Source of the DNA: Paenibacillus sp. An7
GTDB taxonomy: Bacteria > Bacillota > Bacilli > Paenibacillales > Paenibacillaceae
Length of the DNA: 64,000 nucleotides
Reading direction: 5' to 3'
Assembly: GCF_009870785.1 (NCBI RefSeq)
Contig: NZ_WTWX01000001.1
Span: 330,065-394,064, forward strand
The notes below the pieces were generated by a model. It was not told the DNA's origin, did not search any database, and worked only from the letters and a program-made list of their open reading frames with translations. Shown piece by piece: positions 52,615 through 60,687 of this stretch. The stretch's first letter is position 1, and every line of letters begins with the position of its first letter. A program made the translations under genes and the position numbers.

Positions 52615-54141
52615 ATGAGTAAAAAAGCAGTTGTCATTGGCGGCGGTCTTGGCGGTCTATCCTGTGCCATGCGTCTAGCTGCAGACGGATATGAAGTAGA
52701 GGTTCTTGAGAAGAATGAACGAGCCGGCGGAAAGCTTAATATCCGTTCTGGGAAAGGCTATTCTTTTGACACCGGGCCTTCCATTCTAACCATGCCTTGG
52801 GTTCTTGAACAATTGTTCCAGAGTACAGGGAGAAGACTAGAAGACTATATGAAGCTTGTTCGCGTTGAACCACAATGGAGGACTTTTTTCGAAGATGGTG
52901 TATCTATTGATGTCACAAGTGACCTCCCGCAGATGCTGTCTAATATTGAGGGTGTTTCTGAAGAAGATGCAAAAGGGTTTTTAAAATATTTACAGTACTG
53001 CCAGAAGCTTTATGATCTCAATCGAAGCAGCATTTACAGTAAGAGTATATCTGGTCTCGATGAGCTTCGCGGCATGCATACAGTAAAAGAATTGCTTGCA
53101 ATGGATCCGCTTCGTACGATGTCTCAGAGTACATCAAAATACGTAAAAGATAAACATTTGCGTCAATTGTTCGACTTTTTCATTATGTATATCGGCTCCT
53201 CTCCCTATCATGCGCCCGCCGTACTTTCCCAGCTTGTGTATGTACAGCTTGGTCTTGGAATCTACTATGTTGAGGGCGGAATGTATAATATCGCAAGAGG
53301 AATGCTGCGCGTTCTTGAAGAACAAGGTGTTCCCGTAAGAACAAATGCAAAAGTTGCCCGTATTAATACCAAAGGTCATACGGCTACAGGGGTAACGCTC
53401 GAAGATGGCACAGTCATCAGTGCCGATCTCGTTGTATCCAACCTAGAGGCTATCCCAACTTATTATTCCTTGCTCAAAGATCAAAACGGAGCGATCAGTA
53501 CAGCGAAAAAATTAAACAAATATGCACCAACCGTTTCCGGGCTTGTGTTGCTCCTTGGTGTGGACAAAACTTATGAGCAGTTACAGCATCACAATTTCTT
53601 CTTCTCAGCAAATCCAGAGAAAGAATTCCATGATATATTTAACAAAGGAATTCCGTCTGATGACCCAACCGTTTATATCGGTGTTTCCAGTAAATCAGAT
53701 GCCTCACAGGCTCCGTCAGGCAAGGAAAATTTATTTGTGTTAACTCATGTACCGCCGCTGAAAGCGGGCAAAAGTTGGCAGGCTTATAAAGAGGAGTACC
53801 GTGAGCTGGTGCTGAACAAACTTGAACGAATGGGACTTACAGGTATACGTGATCATATTGAATATGAGTACACTTTTATTCCAGATGACCTTCAAAATTT
53901 ATATGGATCAAACGGCGGTTCGATCTATGGAGTGGTCACAGACCGCAAAATGAACGGCGGATTTAAAATACCAAGTCAAAGTGAGCTAATGAGCAATCTT
54001 TATTTCGTGGGAGGTTCCACACATCCAGGGGGCGGAGTACCTATGGTAACCCTATCTGGGCAACTGACTGCCGACCTAATCAAAGAGAAGGAAAACACGA
54101 AGAAAGCCGCGAAACCCCACAAAACGAAAAAATCAGTATAA
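52615..54141 (+). CDS. crtP: 4,4'-diaponeurosporene/diapolycopene oxygenase-like desaturase (CrtP/CrtNb)
   Basis: The 508-residue flavoprotein begins with the FAD-binding VIGGGLGGLSCAMRLAADGY and has EKNERAGGKLNIRS, TGPSILTMPWVLE and a C-terminal YFVGGSTHPGGGVPMVTLSG, all typical of the phytoene desaturase family. Next to crtQ/crtO-type genes, the oxygenase branch (terminal methyl to aldehyde or acid) is more likely than the desaturase CrtN. Neither crtM nor a second crtN lies in the window. The basic tail (KKAAKPHKTKKS) is unusual. AAAGGG precedes the ATG. Confidence 0.85.
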   Translation: MSKKAVVIGGGLGGLSCAMRLAADGYEVEVLEKNERAGGKLNIRSGKGYSFDTGPSILTMPWVLEQLFQSTGRRLEDYMKLVRVEPQWRTFFEDGVSIDVTSDLPQMLSNIEGVSEEDAKGFLKYLQYCQKLYDLNRSSIYSKSISGLDELRGMHTVKELLAMDPLRTMSQSTSKYVKDKHLRQLFDFFIMYIGSSPYHAPAVLSQLVYVQLGLGIYYVEGGMYNIARGMLRVLEEQGVPVRTNAKVARINTKGHTATGVTLEDGTVISADLVVSNLEAIPTYYSLLKDQNGAISTAKKLNKYAPTVSGLVLLLGVDKTYEQLQHHNFFFSANPEKEFHDIFNKGIPSDDPTVYIGVSSKSDASQAPSGKENLFVLTHVPPLKAGKSWQAYKEEYRELVLNKLERMGLTGIRDHIEYEYTFIPDDLQNLYGSNGGSIYGVVTDRKMNGGFKIPSQSELMSNLYFVGGSTHPGGGVPMVTLSGQLTADLIKEKENTKKAAKPHKTKKSV

Positions 54142-54162
54142 ACAAACTCCTTACCCGATATC

Positions 54163-54205
54163 AAAGTGCATGGTTCTATGAAAATTAGAATCATGTGCTT
54201 TTTTT
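54163..54205 (+). terminator. terminator of crtP
   Basis: AAAGTGCATGGTTCTA pairs with TAGAATCATGTGCTTT (with G-U pairs) and seven T follow. Confidence 0.8.
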
Positions 54206-54314
54206 GCATGCCTAAGAAAGGTTCCTAAATCTTAAAAAATGGGGATGTGCGGAGCATTCTTTGCTGAGCCTGCATATGGTGTGAGATAAATATACCTGAA
54301 GCGGAGGCCACTCA

Positions 54315-55151
54315 ATGAATAAGGACCCTATTTTAAAATCACCGAACCTTAACTTAAGCGCAGATTCAAACAAGACCATTAACTACAAGCGAGATGCAAA
54401 TAATTATATAACACAAGTTTTTGGAGAGCAGCTCCCTGCGATCAAAACTGGTTTTTTCAATATCCATATGAACAAAGGTTTCATCGTACAGCCACACTGG
54501 CATACCAATGTAAATGAACTCGTCTTTGTGATCAGCGGTGAGGTGGTAACTTCCGTATTTGACCCCTTTACTCAGAAACTCAAATCTTACCGGATAAAGC
54601 CCGGCCAAGTATCCATGTTGCCGCTCGGTTGGTTTCACTGGATTGTAGCGATGCAAGACAACACCCACTTTCTTACCATCTTTGATGAAGCAACGCCGGA
54701 TATTGTATATGGTTCCGACTTTCTACGTTTTACTCCCAAAGAAATTATGAGTCTTGCTTATTGCGTTGATGAAGAAAAATATGCTGCTGCCGTCGCACCG
54801 ATTCAGGAATCTATCATATTAGGACCTCCGCTCGGATGTAAGAAACGAACTGACTCTGCAGAGCCATCCCCTGAAAACCGGACAATACCTCATTCGTCTC
54901 ATTCATCTCCTCCACCACAACCATCTCATTCATCTCATCCATCAAATCCATCTCATTCATCTCATCCATCAAATCCATCTCATTTATCCCACCCATCGCA
55001 TCCCTCATATCTATCGCATTCCTATTCTCTTCCGCAAAGTCCCATCTCGTCTCCTCAAGGATATTCTTCCGACGGCTATAGGTGGAACCAGGCCCACCCT
55101 TTTAATTACTATGTTCCGCAGGAGAATAATCATCCTTATAAAACGTACTAG
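54315..55151 (+). CDS. cupin domain protein with Ser/His/Pro repeat tail
   Basis: The 278-residue protein has a single cupin (about 40-150: GFIVQPHWHTNVNELVFVIS, then PGQVSMLPLGWFHWIVAMQD) with His/His/Glu/His-type metal ligands. This resembles germin/oxalate-decarboxylase halves found in Bacillus spores. The C-terminal part (about 185-278) is low-complexity, with repeated SHSSHPSNP units, then a Tyr/Asn-rich end. It has no signal peptide. GCGGAGG lies before the ATG. A spore-coat role is possible from composition but not shown. Confidence 0.82.
   Translation: MNKDPILKSPNLNLSADSNKTINYKRDANNYITQVFGEQLPAIKTGFFNIHMNKGFIVQPHWHTNVNELVFVISGEVVTSVFDPFTQKLKSYRIKPGQVSMLPLGWFHWIVAMQDNTHFLTIFDEATPDIVYGSDFLRFTPKEIMSLAYCVDEEKYAAAVAPIQESIILGPPLGCKKRTDSAEPSPENRTIPHSSHSSPPPQPSHSSHPSNPSHSSHPSNPSHLSHPSHPSYLSHSYSLPQSPISSPQGYSSDGYRWNQAHPFNYYVPQENNHPYKTY
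54893..55035 (+). repeat. CATYCATCTCAT-type microsatellite coding Ser/His/Pro
   Basis: The motif ATCTCATTCATCTCATCCATC and shorter versions repeat in frame, coding SHSSHPSNP units. Two copies of a 27-bp unit are nearly identical, so the tract is prone to slippage. Confidence 0.75.
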
Positions 55152-55279
55152 AACAGCACTAGCCAATTGACAGATATGACGAAGAAAGAATACGAGAATC
55201 TAGAATTTTAGAACACGAAGTTTTAGATTATCATAGCTGCCCAAATTGTGTTCTGCCGAGCAAATGATAAGTGGTAACC

Positions 55280-55321
55280 AAAATAAGATGTTGCCTGTAA
55301 AGTACAGACAGCATCTTATTC
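55280..55321 (-). terminator. terminator of the flavin-monooxygenase operon
   Basis: AATAAGATGTTGCCTGT and ACAGACAGCATCTTATT form a stem with one mismatch. On the minus strand TTATTTTGG follows, a modest U tract. Confidence 0.6.
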
Positions 55322-55418
55322 AAGTTGCTTCGCTTTTTAAAAAATGCCCTTTACAAGGGGTACGGTTTATACATAATCAGTCTTCTTTATTCATCGACTA
55401 TTTATATCACGCGGGTTT

Positions 55419-56783
55419 TCAACCGGTTGTTGCTTTGCTCTCTGCAGGTTTGAAAGTGTAACCGTTAATAGGTCTTCTGAGACCTAGGTTGTCACGCAAC
55501 GTGTTACCTTCATATTTCGTACGGAACAAACCTCGCCGCTGCAGCTCAGGTACGACCAGATCAACAAAGTCCTCAAGTCCTCCTGGCAAATATGGCGGCA
55601 TGATATTAAAACCGTCTGCTGCACCGTTTTCAAACCATTCTTGCAGCTGATCAGCAATGGACTCTGGCGTTCCAAGTATTTCACGATGTCCGCGTGCCCC
55701 CGCGATATGTTGATACAACTTCCGAATACTCAAACCCTCGCGGTCTGCCAAACTTTTTAACAACTGGAACCGACTTTTCCCCCCATTTATTTGTTCAAGC
55801 TCAGGCAGCTCAGGCAGCGGACCATCCACAGGATATGGACTTAGATCAAAGCTAATGAGCCCAGATAACAGGGCAACACCCGCTTCCACAGGAATAAGTT
55901 CCTCAAAACGTGCTTTTTTCTCCTGAGCTTCTTCCTCTGTTCTGCCAATGATCGGGAAAACACCCGGCATTATTTTGAGATCAGATGGTTTTCTTCCGTA
56001 TTTGGTAAGACGCCCTTTCACATCACTATAAAAAGTCTGTGCCTCTTCTAATGTCTGCCAAGCCGTAAAAATAACTTCGGCTGTACGTGCAGCAAGTTCC
56101 TTACCAGGTTCTGAAGCTCCCGCTTGGATAATGACAGGATGACCTTGAGGGGGACGGCCCACATTCAGCGGTCCTTGAACAGAGAACCATTTGCCTTCAT
56201 GATTCGTCTTGTGAATCTTTGTCCGATCCGCAAACTTTGCCTCTTCCTTATTCGCAACCAGTGCATCATCCTCCCAGCTATCCCATAGCTGCTTGACCAC
56301 ATCAACGAATTCCTCTGCACGCTCGTATCTCAGTTCATGCAGAAGGTGTTTCTCAAGACTGAAATTGCGAGCCTCATCCTCTGATCTAGAGGTAACCACG
56401 TTCCATGCTGATCGTCCGCCGCTGATATAATCTAGGGAAGCAAATTTACGGGCGACATGAAAGGGTTCATTGTAAGTGGTTGAAACCGTGGCAGCCAGGC
56501 CAATATTCTCCGTATCTGCAGCAAGTGCAGACAACAGCGTCAGCGGCTCGAGCCGCACCTGAACCGTTTGCTCCAGCGCAAGCGGGAATCGCTCATGCAC
56601 TGCATATCCATCAGCGAGGAAAACCATATCAAACTTCCCTCGCTCCGCCGTTTGTGCCACCTGTCTGTAAAAACCATAATCGAGTACTCCTTTAGCATTG
56701 CTGTCTTCGTACCTCCATGAAGCCACATGATGCCCGGGAATCATTAAAAATGCGCCAAGATGCAGTTTGTCTGTACGTGCCAT
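55419..56783 (-). CDS. LLM class flavin-dependent monooxygenase (NtaA/SnaA/DszA type)
   Basis: The 454-residue enzyme follows the nitrilotriacetate-monooxygenase branch: LHLGAFLMIPGHHVASWRYE, VFLADGYAVHE, TTYNEPFHVARKFASLDYIS, GRSAWNVVTS, HPVIIQAGASEPGKELAA and a C-terminal GFNIMPPYLPGG. It uses reduced FMN to oxidise its substrate. It sits downstream of a sulfonate/nitrate-type ABC transporter, so the likely job is to release sulfur from an imported organosulfur compound. GAGGAAG precedes the ATG. The substrate is unknown. Confidence 0.92.
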   Translation of the reverse strand: MARTDKLHLGAFLMIPGHHVASWRYEDSNAKGVLDYGFYRQVAQTAERGKFDMVFLADGYAVHERFPLALEQTVQVRLEPLTLLSALAADTENIGLAATVSTTYNEPFHVARKFASLDYISGGRSAWNVVTSRSEDEARNFSLEKHLLHELRYERAEEFVDVVKQLWDSWEDDALVANKEEAKFADRTKIHKTNHEGKWFSVQGPLNVGRPPQGHPVIIQAGASEPGKELAARTAEVIFTAWQTLEEAQTFYSDVKGRLTKYGRKPSDLKIMPGVFPIIGRTEEEAQEKKARFEELIPVEAGVALLSGLISFDLSPYPVDGPLPELPELEQINGGKSRFQLLKSLADREGLSIRKLYQHIAGARGHREILGTPESIADQLQEWFENGAADGFNIMPPYLPGGLEDFVDLVVPELQRRGLFRTKYEGNTLRDNLGLRRPINGYTFKPAESKATTG

Positions 56784-56820
56784 TTTACTTCCTCCTCTAA
56801 ATATAAAATATATTTATGAA

Positions 56821-57717
56821 TTATTTCGTCTTCCAACCAGAGAAACGTCTTTCAAGCAGCACAAGCCCCTGATTAATGAAAAGGCCAAGTGCGGAGATCG
56901 TCAGAATACCGGCATACATCTCAGGAATTTGAAAATTATACTGAGTGTAATTAATCAAATAACCAAGCCCTGCTTTAGCTCCCACCATTTCAGCTGCAAT
57001 GAGTACAAGAATCGAGGAAGCCCCTGCAAGCCGAATACCGGTAAAGATGGAAGGCAGTGAAGCGGGCAAAATAACTTTGATGAATAACTTAAAGGGGGCG
57101 AGTCCAAGTGAACGAGCCGATTTAACAAGTAACGGATCAACATTTCGCACTCCATTGACGGTATTTAGAAGAATAGGCCAGGTGCACGCGAATAACACAA
57201 TTGAAATCTTCGATGTTTCTCCAATTCCAAGAATCAATATAAAGACAGGTAACAAAGCAAGCGCTGCTGTATTCCGGAACAGCTCTAACACGGGACTTAA
57301 AATGACGGCAACCGGCTTGTAATAACCGATTAGGAGACCAATAGGAATAGAAAATAGGATAGCTAACAACAGCCCGCTAATACTGCGTACAATGCTTGCC
57401 TGAAAGTTCTCAAGCAGTGCACCTGATAGAACGAGGTCCCACCACGCCGCAAGGACTTTCGATAATGGCGGTAAGAAGGTCCCATCTACCAGAGCAAGTC
57501 TTGGGGCGAGCTCCCATACGAACGCAAGCACAACGATAGCAGCAGAACCTCTGATGCCGCTAAATACAGCAGACTTCACTTGAGACGAAGTATTCTGGAT
57601 CTTGTTACCCCTGCTCTTTACCTCAGACCTCAATGTAATCTCGTTGTTACCAGTACCCGCTTCCACAGGTGCAGCAGGATGCGCTGCACGCACAACGATC
57701 GATTTGTTCATGCTCAT
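56821..57717 (-). CDS. ABC transporter permease (SsuC-like)
   Basis: The 298-residue protein has about six membrane segments and the permease EAA motif region (VKSARSLGLAPFKLFIKVILPASLPSIFTGIRLA, in parts), typical of the SsuC/TauC family. It has an N-terminal cytoplasmic extension of about 45 residues. It forms the membrane channel with the neighbouring ATPase and binding protein. It lies 37 bp before the monooxygenase gene. Confidence 0.93.
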   Translation of the reverse strand: MSMNKSIVVRAAHPAAPVEAGTGNNEITLRSEVKSRGNKIQNTSSQVKSAVFSGIRGSAAIVVLAFVWELAPRLALVDGTFLPPLSKVLAAWWDLVLSGALLENFQASIVRSISGLLLAILFSIPIGLLIGYYKPVAVILSPVLELFRNTAALALLPVFILILGIGETSKISIVLFACTWPILLNTVNGVRNVDPLLVKSARSLGLAPFKLFIKVILPASLPSIFTGIRLAGASSILVLIAAEMVGAKAGLGYLINYTQYNFQIPEMYAGILTISALGLFINQGLVLLERRFSGWKTK

Positions 57718-57763
57718 AACACAGCAACACCTTTCTTATTTTCATTTTGCAGTTAATTAACTG

Positions 57764-58654
57764 CTATTTCATTTTCGCCTTATTGTTCTCCAGTGAAGTT
57801 CCCTTACTGCGGTCAAAAGCTTGTGATCGCTGCACTTCTTCTCTAAGCTCACTCCAAATCTCATGCCGGAGCTTGCCAAATTCGGTCCCTGAACGTATAT
57901 CCTCTTCCATGGTCCGAGAAGCGAGTGGAATATCAATAACACGCTTGATCGTTCCGGGTCTAGCTGTCATCACCGCCACCCGTTGCCCCAGATATACGGC
58001 TTCTTCAATGCCGTGCGTAATAAAAATAATGGTTTTGCCTGTCTGTTCCCAGATCCGCAGCAATTCGTCTTGTAACGATTCTCTGGTCTGAGCATCTAGA
58101 GCTGCAAAAGGTTCATCCATTAGTAGCACCTCGGGATCAAAGGCAAGACTACGGGCAATGGCTACTCGCTGCTTCATCCCGCCAGAAAGTTCATGTGGAT
58201 AACGATTTTCAAATCCGGATAAACCAACGAGGGATAGATAATGACGCGCTCGTTCCTTTCTTTCCTTCGCGCGAACTCCTTTCGCTTCAAGTCCAAACTC
58301 AATATTGGCTTCGGCAGTGCGCCATGGAAATAAGGCATACTGCTGAAACACGATACCTCGATCCAGTCCAGGACCTGTTATTGGCTTTCCATCCAGTAAA
58401 ATCTGACCAGAAGTAGGCTTAGACAATCCAGCAAGCAAATCAAGCAAGGTAGACTTTCCGCAGCCGCTTGGACCTACGATTGCCATGAATTCACCTGGGC
58501 GTACCTCCAAGTTAATGCGATCTACCGCAGTGAATTCTGAGACTCCCTTACCTTCTCGTACGGAAAAACGTTTGGTTACATCCTCAAAGCTAATTTTGGA
58601 ATATACATTCGTTTTACCGTTGTTAGGTGCAATAATATGATTATTTTCACTCAT
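57764..58654 (-). CDS. ABC transporter ATP-binding protein (SsuB/TauB-like)
   Basis: The 296-residue ATPase has Walker A GPSGCGKST, the Q-loop GIVFQQYALFPW, the signature ELSGGMKQRVAIARSL, Walker B LLMDEPFAALD and the H-loop FITHGIEEAVYL. It is of the nitrate/sulfonate/taurine importer group. The C-terminal extension after the H-loop (about 45 residues) matches SsuB. It lies between the permease and the binding-protein gene in one operon. Confidence 0.95.
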   Translation of the reverse strand: MSENNHIIAPNNGKTNVYSKISFEDVTKRFSVREGKGVSEFTAVDRINLEVRPGEFMAIVGPSGCGKSTLLDLLAGLSKPTSGQILLDGKPITGPGLDRGIVFQQYALFPWRTAEANIEFGLEAKGVRAKERKERARHYLSLVGLSGFENRYPHELSGGMKQRVAIARSLAFDPEVLLMDEPFAALDAQTRESLQDELLRIWEQTGKTIIFITHGIEEAVYLGQRVAVMTARPGTIKRVIDIPLASRTMEEDIRSGTEFGKLRHEIWSELREEVQRSQAFDRSKGTSLENNKAKMK

Positions 58655-58687
58655 CTCTGCGGTGCTCCTTTCTTTATGGCTGCTGTT

Positions 58688-59788
58688 TTATTTTTTATCT
58701 TCGTCCTTAAAAGGATTGAACTCGTTAGTGAATAAATCTTCAAATTTTACGTTTCCAGCTTGATCATCACCACTGCTCTCTAGCCATTTCCTCCATATTT
58801 CAAACTCCTCTTCACGGATTGTGCCTCCTTTACCTGCAATACCTGATGATTTCCAGTACTGCAGATTGGCCCCATCCTCCTGTCGGCCGCGTTTGTTAAC
58901 GATATCTGTATACCGATTGATGACCGTCTCTCTCGGCTGAGTTCGAGCCCATTCAATGGCTTTCGCCGTTGCTTCTACAAATTTTCTTACGGTGTTTGGA
59001 TTTTCTTTAATAAATTGCTTCGTAAAAACAATCGTGCCCGCGCTTTGAGTTCCGAATAACTCGTAATCGCTGAACAGTGGACGTATCCCGCCCCGATCTA
59101 GAGCCCGGTCCCTTAGAATTCCGCCCAAGACTGCCACCTCAATCTGATTAGCACGCAGGGATTGTTCCGTATTTACTGGAGGCAGGGCGACAAGCGTCAC
59201 CTGTTTGATTTCTTCCTCTGTCAATCCTCCCCTAAGCAAATATTCTTTCAATACAAATTCAGCATGTGCGCCGAGTGTATTCATCCCCACCTTCTTGCCA
59301 ATCAGGTCTTTAGCGCTTTTGATTGGACTTCCCTCCAGAACGTAATATCCGTTGAAGGTTAACTCATCCATGCCGTAATAACTAATGACGGACTTAATTG
59401 GTGCTCCTGCAGAGATAAGTTTAATTATCGCTCCATTAAAAGCTCCACCAAAATCGGACTGTCCTGTAGCTGCTGTTTGAATATCCTGCGGTCCGCTGGT
59501 CGTATTGCCAATCCATTTGAGTTTAATCGGAGCCAAGTATCCGAGATCTTCTGCAAGCTCGGGATAGGTCACAGCTCCCGTTGAGCCTTGATAACGCAGC
59601 TCCAGTGTTTCAATTCCCCCCTCTTGTTCAGAGGATGCTGAAACAACTTTACTATCATTGCTGCAACCGGCTGTCAGCAGGGCTGCTGATATCACCGCGA
59701 TGAGGATGTGAAGCGATCTGCCTCTCATCCGCTTTCTCTGTTCTACCCTTGGTACGGTTGAATACCCTCTGCCTTCTAACTGACCCAT
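58688..59788 (-). CDS. ABC transporter substrate-binding lipoprotein (SsuA-like)
   Basis: The 366-residue protein has an unusually long pre-signal (about 26 residues, basic), then a lipoprotein signal (LIAVISAALLTAGCSND). The binding domain is of the aliphatic sulfonate type (LELRYQGSTGAVTYPELAED, KLKWIGNTTSGPQDIQTAAT, KDLIGKKVGMNTLGAHAEFV). ATG 59788 follows GGGAGG at a good distance, so I keep the long form; ATG 59728 would remove the extension. It heads the operon behind a leader terminator (59852-59902). Confidence 0.9.
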   Translation of the reverse strand: MGQLEGRGYSTVPRVEQRKRMRGRSLHILIAVISAALLTAGCSNDSKVVSASSEQEGGIETLELRYQGSTGAVTYPELAEDLGYLAPIKLKWIGNTTSGPQDIQTAATGQSDFGGAFNGAIIKLISAGAPIKSVISYYGMDELTFNGYYVLEGSPIKSAKDLIGKKVGMNTLGAHAEFVLKEYLLRGGLTEEEIKQVTLVALPPVNTEQSLRANQIEVAVLGGILRDRALDRGGIRPLFSDYELFGTQSAGTIVFTKQFIKENPNTVRKFVEATAKAIEWARTQPRETVINRYTDIVNKRGRQEDGANLQYWKSSGIAGKGGTIREEEFEIWRKWLESSGDDQAGNVKFEDLFTNEFNPFKDEDKK

Positions 59789-59851
59789 CTTCTAGCCTCC
59801 CTTGTTATTCTATCCTTTGCACTTTGATCCTCAGGTTCTGTCTCCCGGATA

Positions 59852-59902
59852 CAAAAAAAGACGCAAGCGGCAGAAAATATCCCTTTCTGCTGCAATGCGT
59901 CT
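59852..59902 (-). terminator. terminator in the leader of the sulfonate-type operon
   Basis: On the minus strand GACGCATTGCAGCAGAAA pairs with TTTCTGCCGCTTGCGTC and seven T follow. It lies between promoter and first gene, so transcription may be attenuated. An in-frame TTG-initiated leader frame (59776-59919) crosses it and has two Cys codons, one in the 3' arm and one just after the T run. Confidence 0.75.
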
Positions 59903-59959
59903 CCGGTAAAACCGGTCAACCTTACAATCCCTATATATTTACTTTGATTTATGAATTGA

Positions 59960-59988
59960 ATCATAACAGAGTCTTTTTATTTCGTCAA
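59960..59988 (-). promoter_or_regulatory. sigma-A promoter of the sulfonate-type operon
   Basis: On the minus strand TTGACG, then 17 bp, then TATGAT. This is a near-consensus promoter. It lies about 170 bp upstream of the binding-protein start and feeds the leader terminator. Confidence 0.75.
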
Positions 59989-59992
59989 TAAC

Positions 59993-60030
59993 TAAAAAAG
60001 GATGACTGCCAGCAGCGGCAATCATCCCGT
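59993..60030 (-). terminator. terminator of the EIIA-Glc gene
   Basis: On the minus strand GGATGATTGCC and GGCAGTCATCC pair around GCTGCT and TTTTTT follows. Confidence 0.85.
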
Positions 60031-60055
60031 AAAATACTATCCGAAATTTAAATTT

Positions 60056-60565
60056 TTAGTTAAGATGTACACGCAAAACGGCTTCAGACATAGCGGTTAC
60101 GGAACCTGCATTGTCCAGAGGCTCTACACTCTTAATTGCATCTACTCCGTCAGGAATCAGAACAGGAGTAATTACCGGATATCCTGCAGCCTGAATAGCA
60201 TCCATATCGAACTCAATCAGAAGTTGACCTGCTTTCACTTCATCTCCTGTACTAACATGAGCTTTAAATCCCTCTCCTTTGAGAGATACGGTGTTAACAC
60301 CAATGTGGATGAGAACTTGTGCTCCTGAAGCATGCTCTAAAATAACAGCATGTTTACTTTTTTCAATTAAATGAGCAACTTTACCGTCAAAAGGAGCTAC
60401 CACTTTTCCTTCGGTTGGTTCAATTGCAATTCCTTCTCCCATTGCTTTTTGTGCAAATGCCGGATCGGGAACCTGATCTAAAGGAACCACCTTTCCTGTC
60501 AAAGGAGCCATCACTTCAAGTAGTTCGAGTTTTGTCTGTGTCTTGCCTTTTAACCACTTAAACAT
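60056..60565 (-). CDS. crr: PTS glucose-type EIIA domain protein (Crr)
   Basis: The 169-residue protein is a stand-alone EIIA-Glc: MAPLTGKVVPLDQVPDPAFA, GIAIEPTEGKVVAPFDGKV, and VLIHIGVNTVSLKGEGF with the phospho-accepting His. It receives phosphate from HPr and passes it to EIIB domains of sugar permeases. The start MFKWLKGKTQTKLELLEV has the usual basic leader. No EIIBC gene is adjacent. A GGAGG precedes the ATG. Confidence 0.95.
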   Translation of the reverse strand: MFKWLKGKTQTKLELLEVMAPLTGKVVPLDQVPDPAFAQKAMGEGIAIEPTEGKVVAPFDGKVAHLIEKSKHAVILEHASGAQVLIHIGVNTVSLKGEGFKAHVSTGDEVKAGQLLIEFDMDAIQAAGYPVITPVLIPDGVDAIKSVEPLDNAGSVTAMSEAVLRVHLN

Positions 60566-60687
60566 ACAATCTCCTCCAGTCTATCTATCCAAGTCTATTT
60601 ATGTAGTACATTATTATTATATACTACTACGCTTTTTCATGCATTTATGAGGATTAGCTCTACCTTTTATCAATCAGCATTTATGGG

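Noticed and set aside
55246..55461. 71-codon frame downstream of the cupin gene
   Set aside because: It overlaps the terminator hairpin and the end of the monooxygenase gene and has no ribosome binding site or recognised motif.
59789..59960. S-box (SAM) or T-box riboswitch before the sulfonate-type operon
   Set aside because: The S-box core (AGAGAGG... and GATGAAGCCCGGCAACC type) and the T-box AGGGTGG motif are both absent. Only a plain leader terminator is supported.
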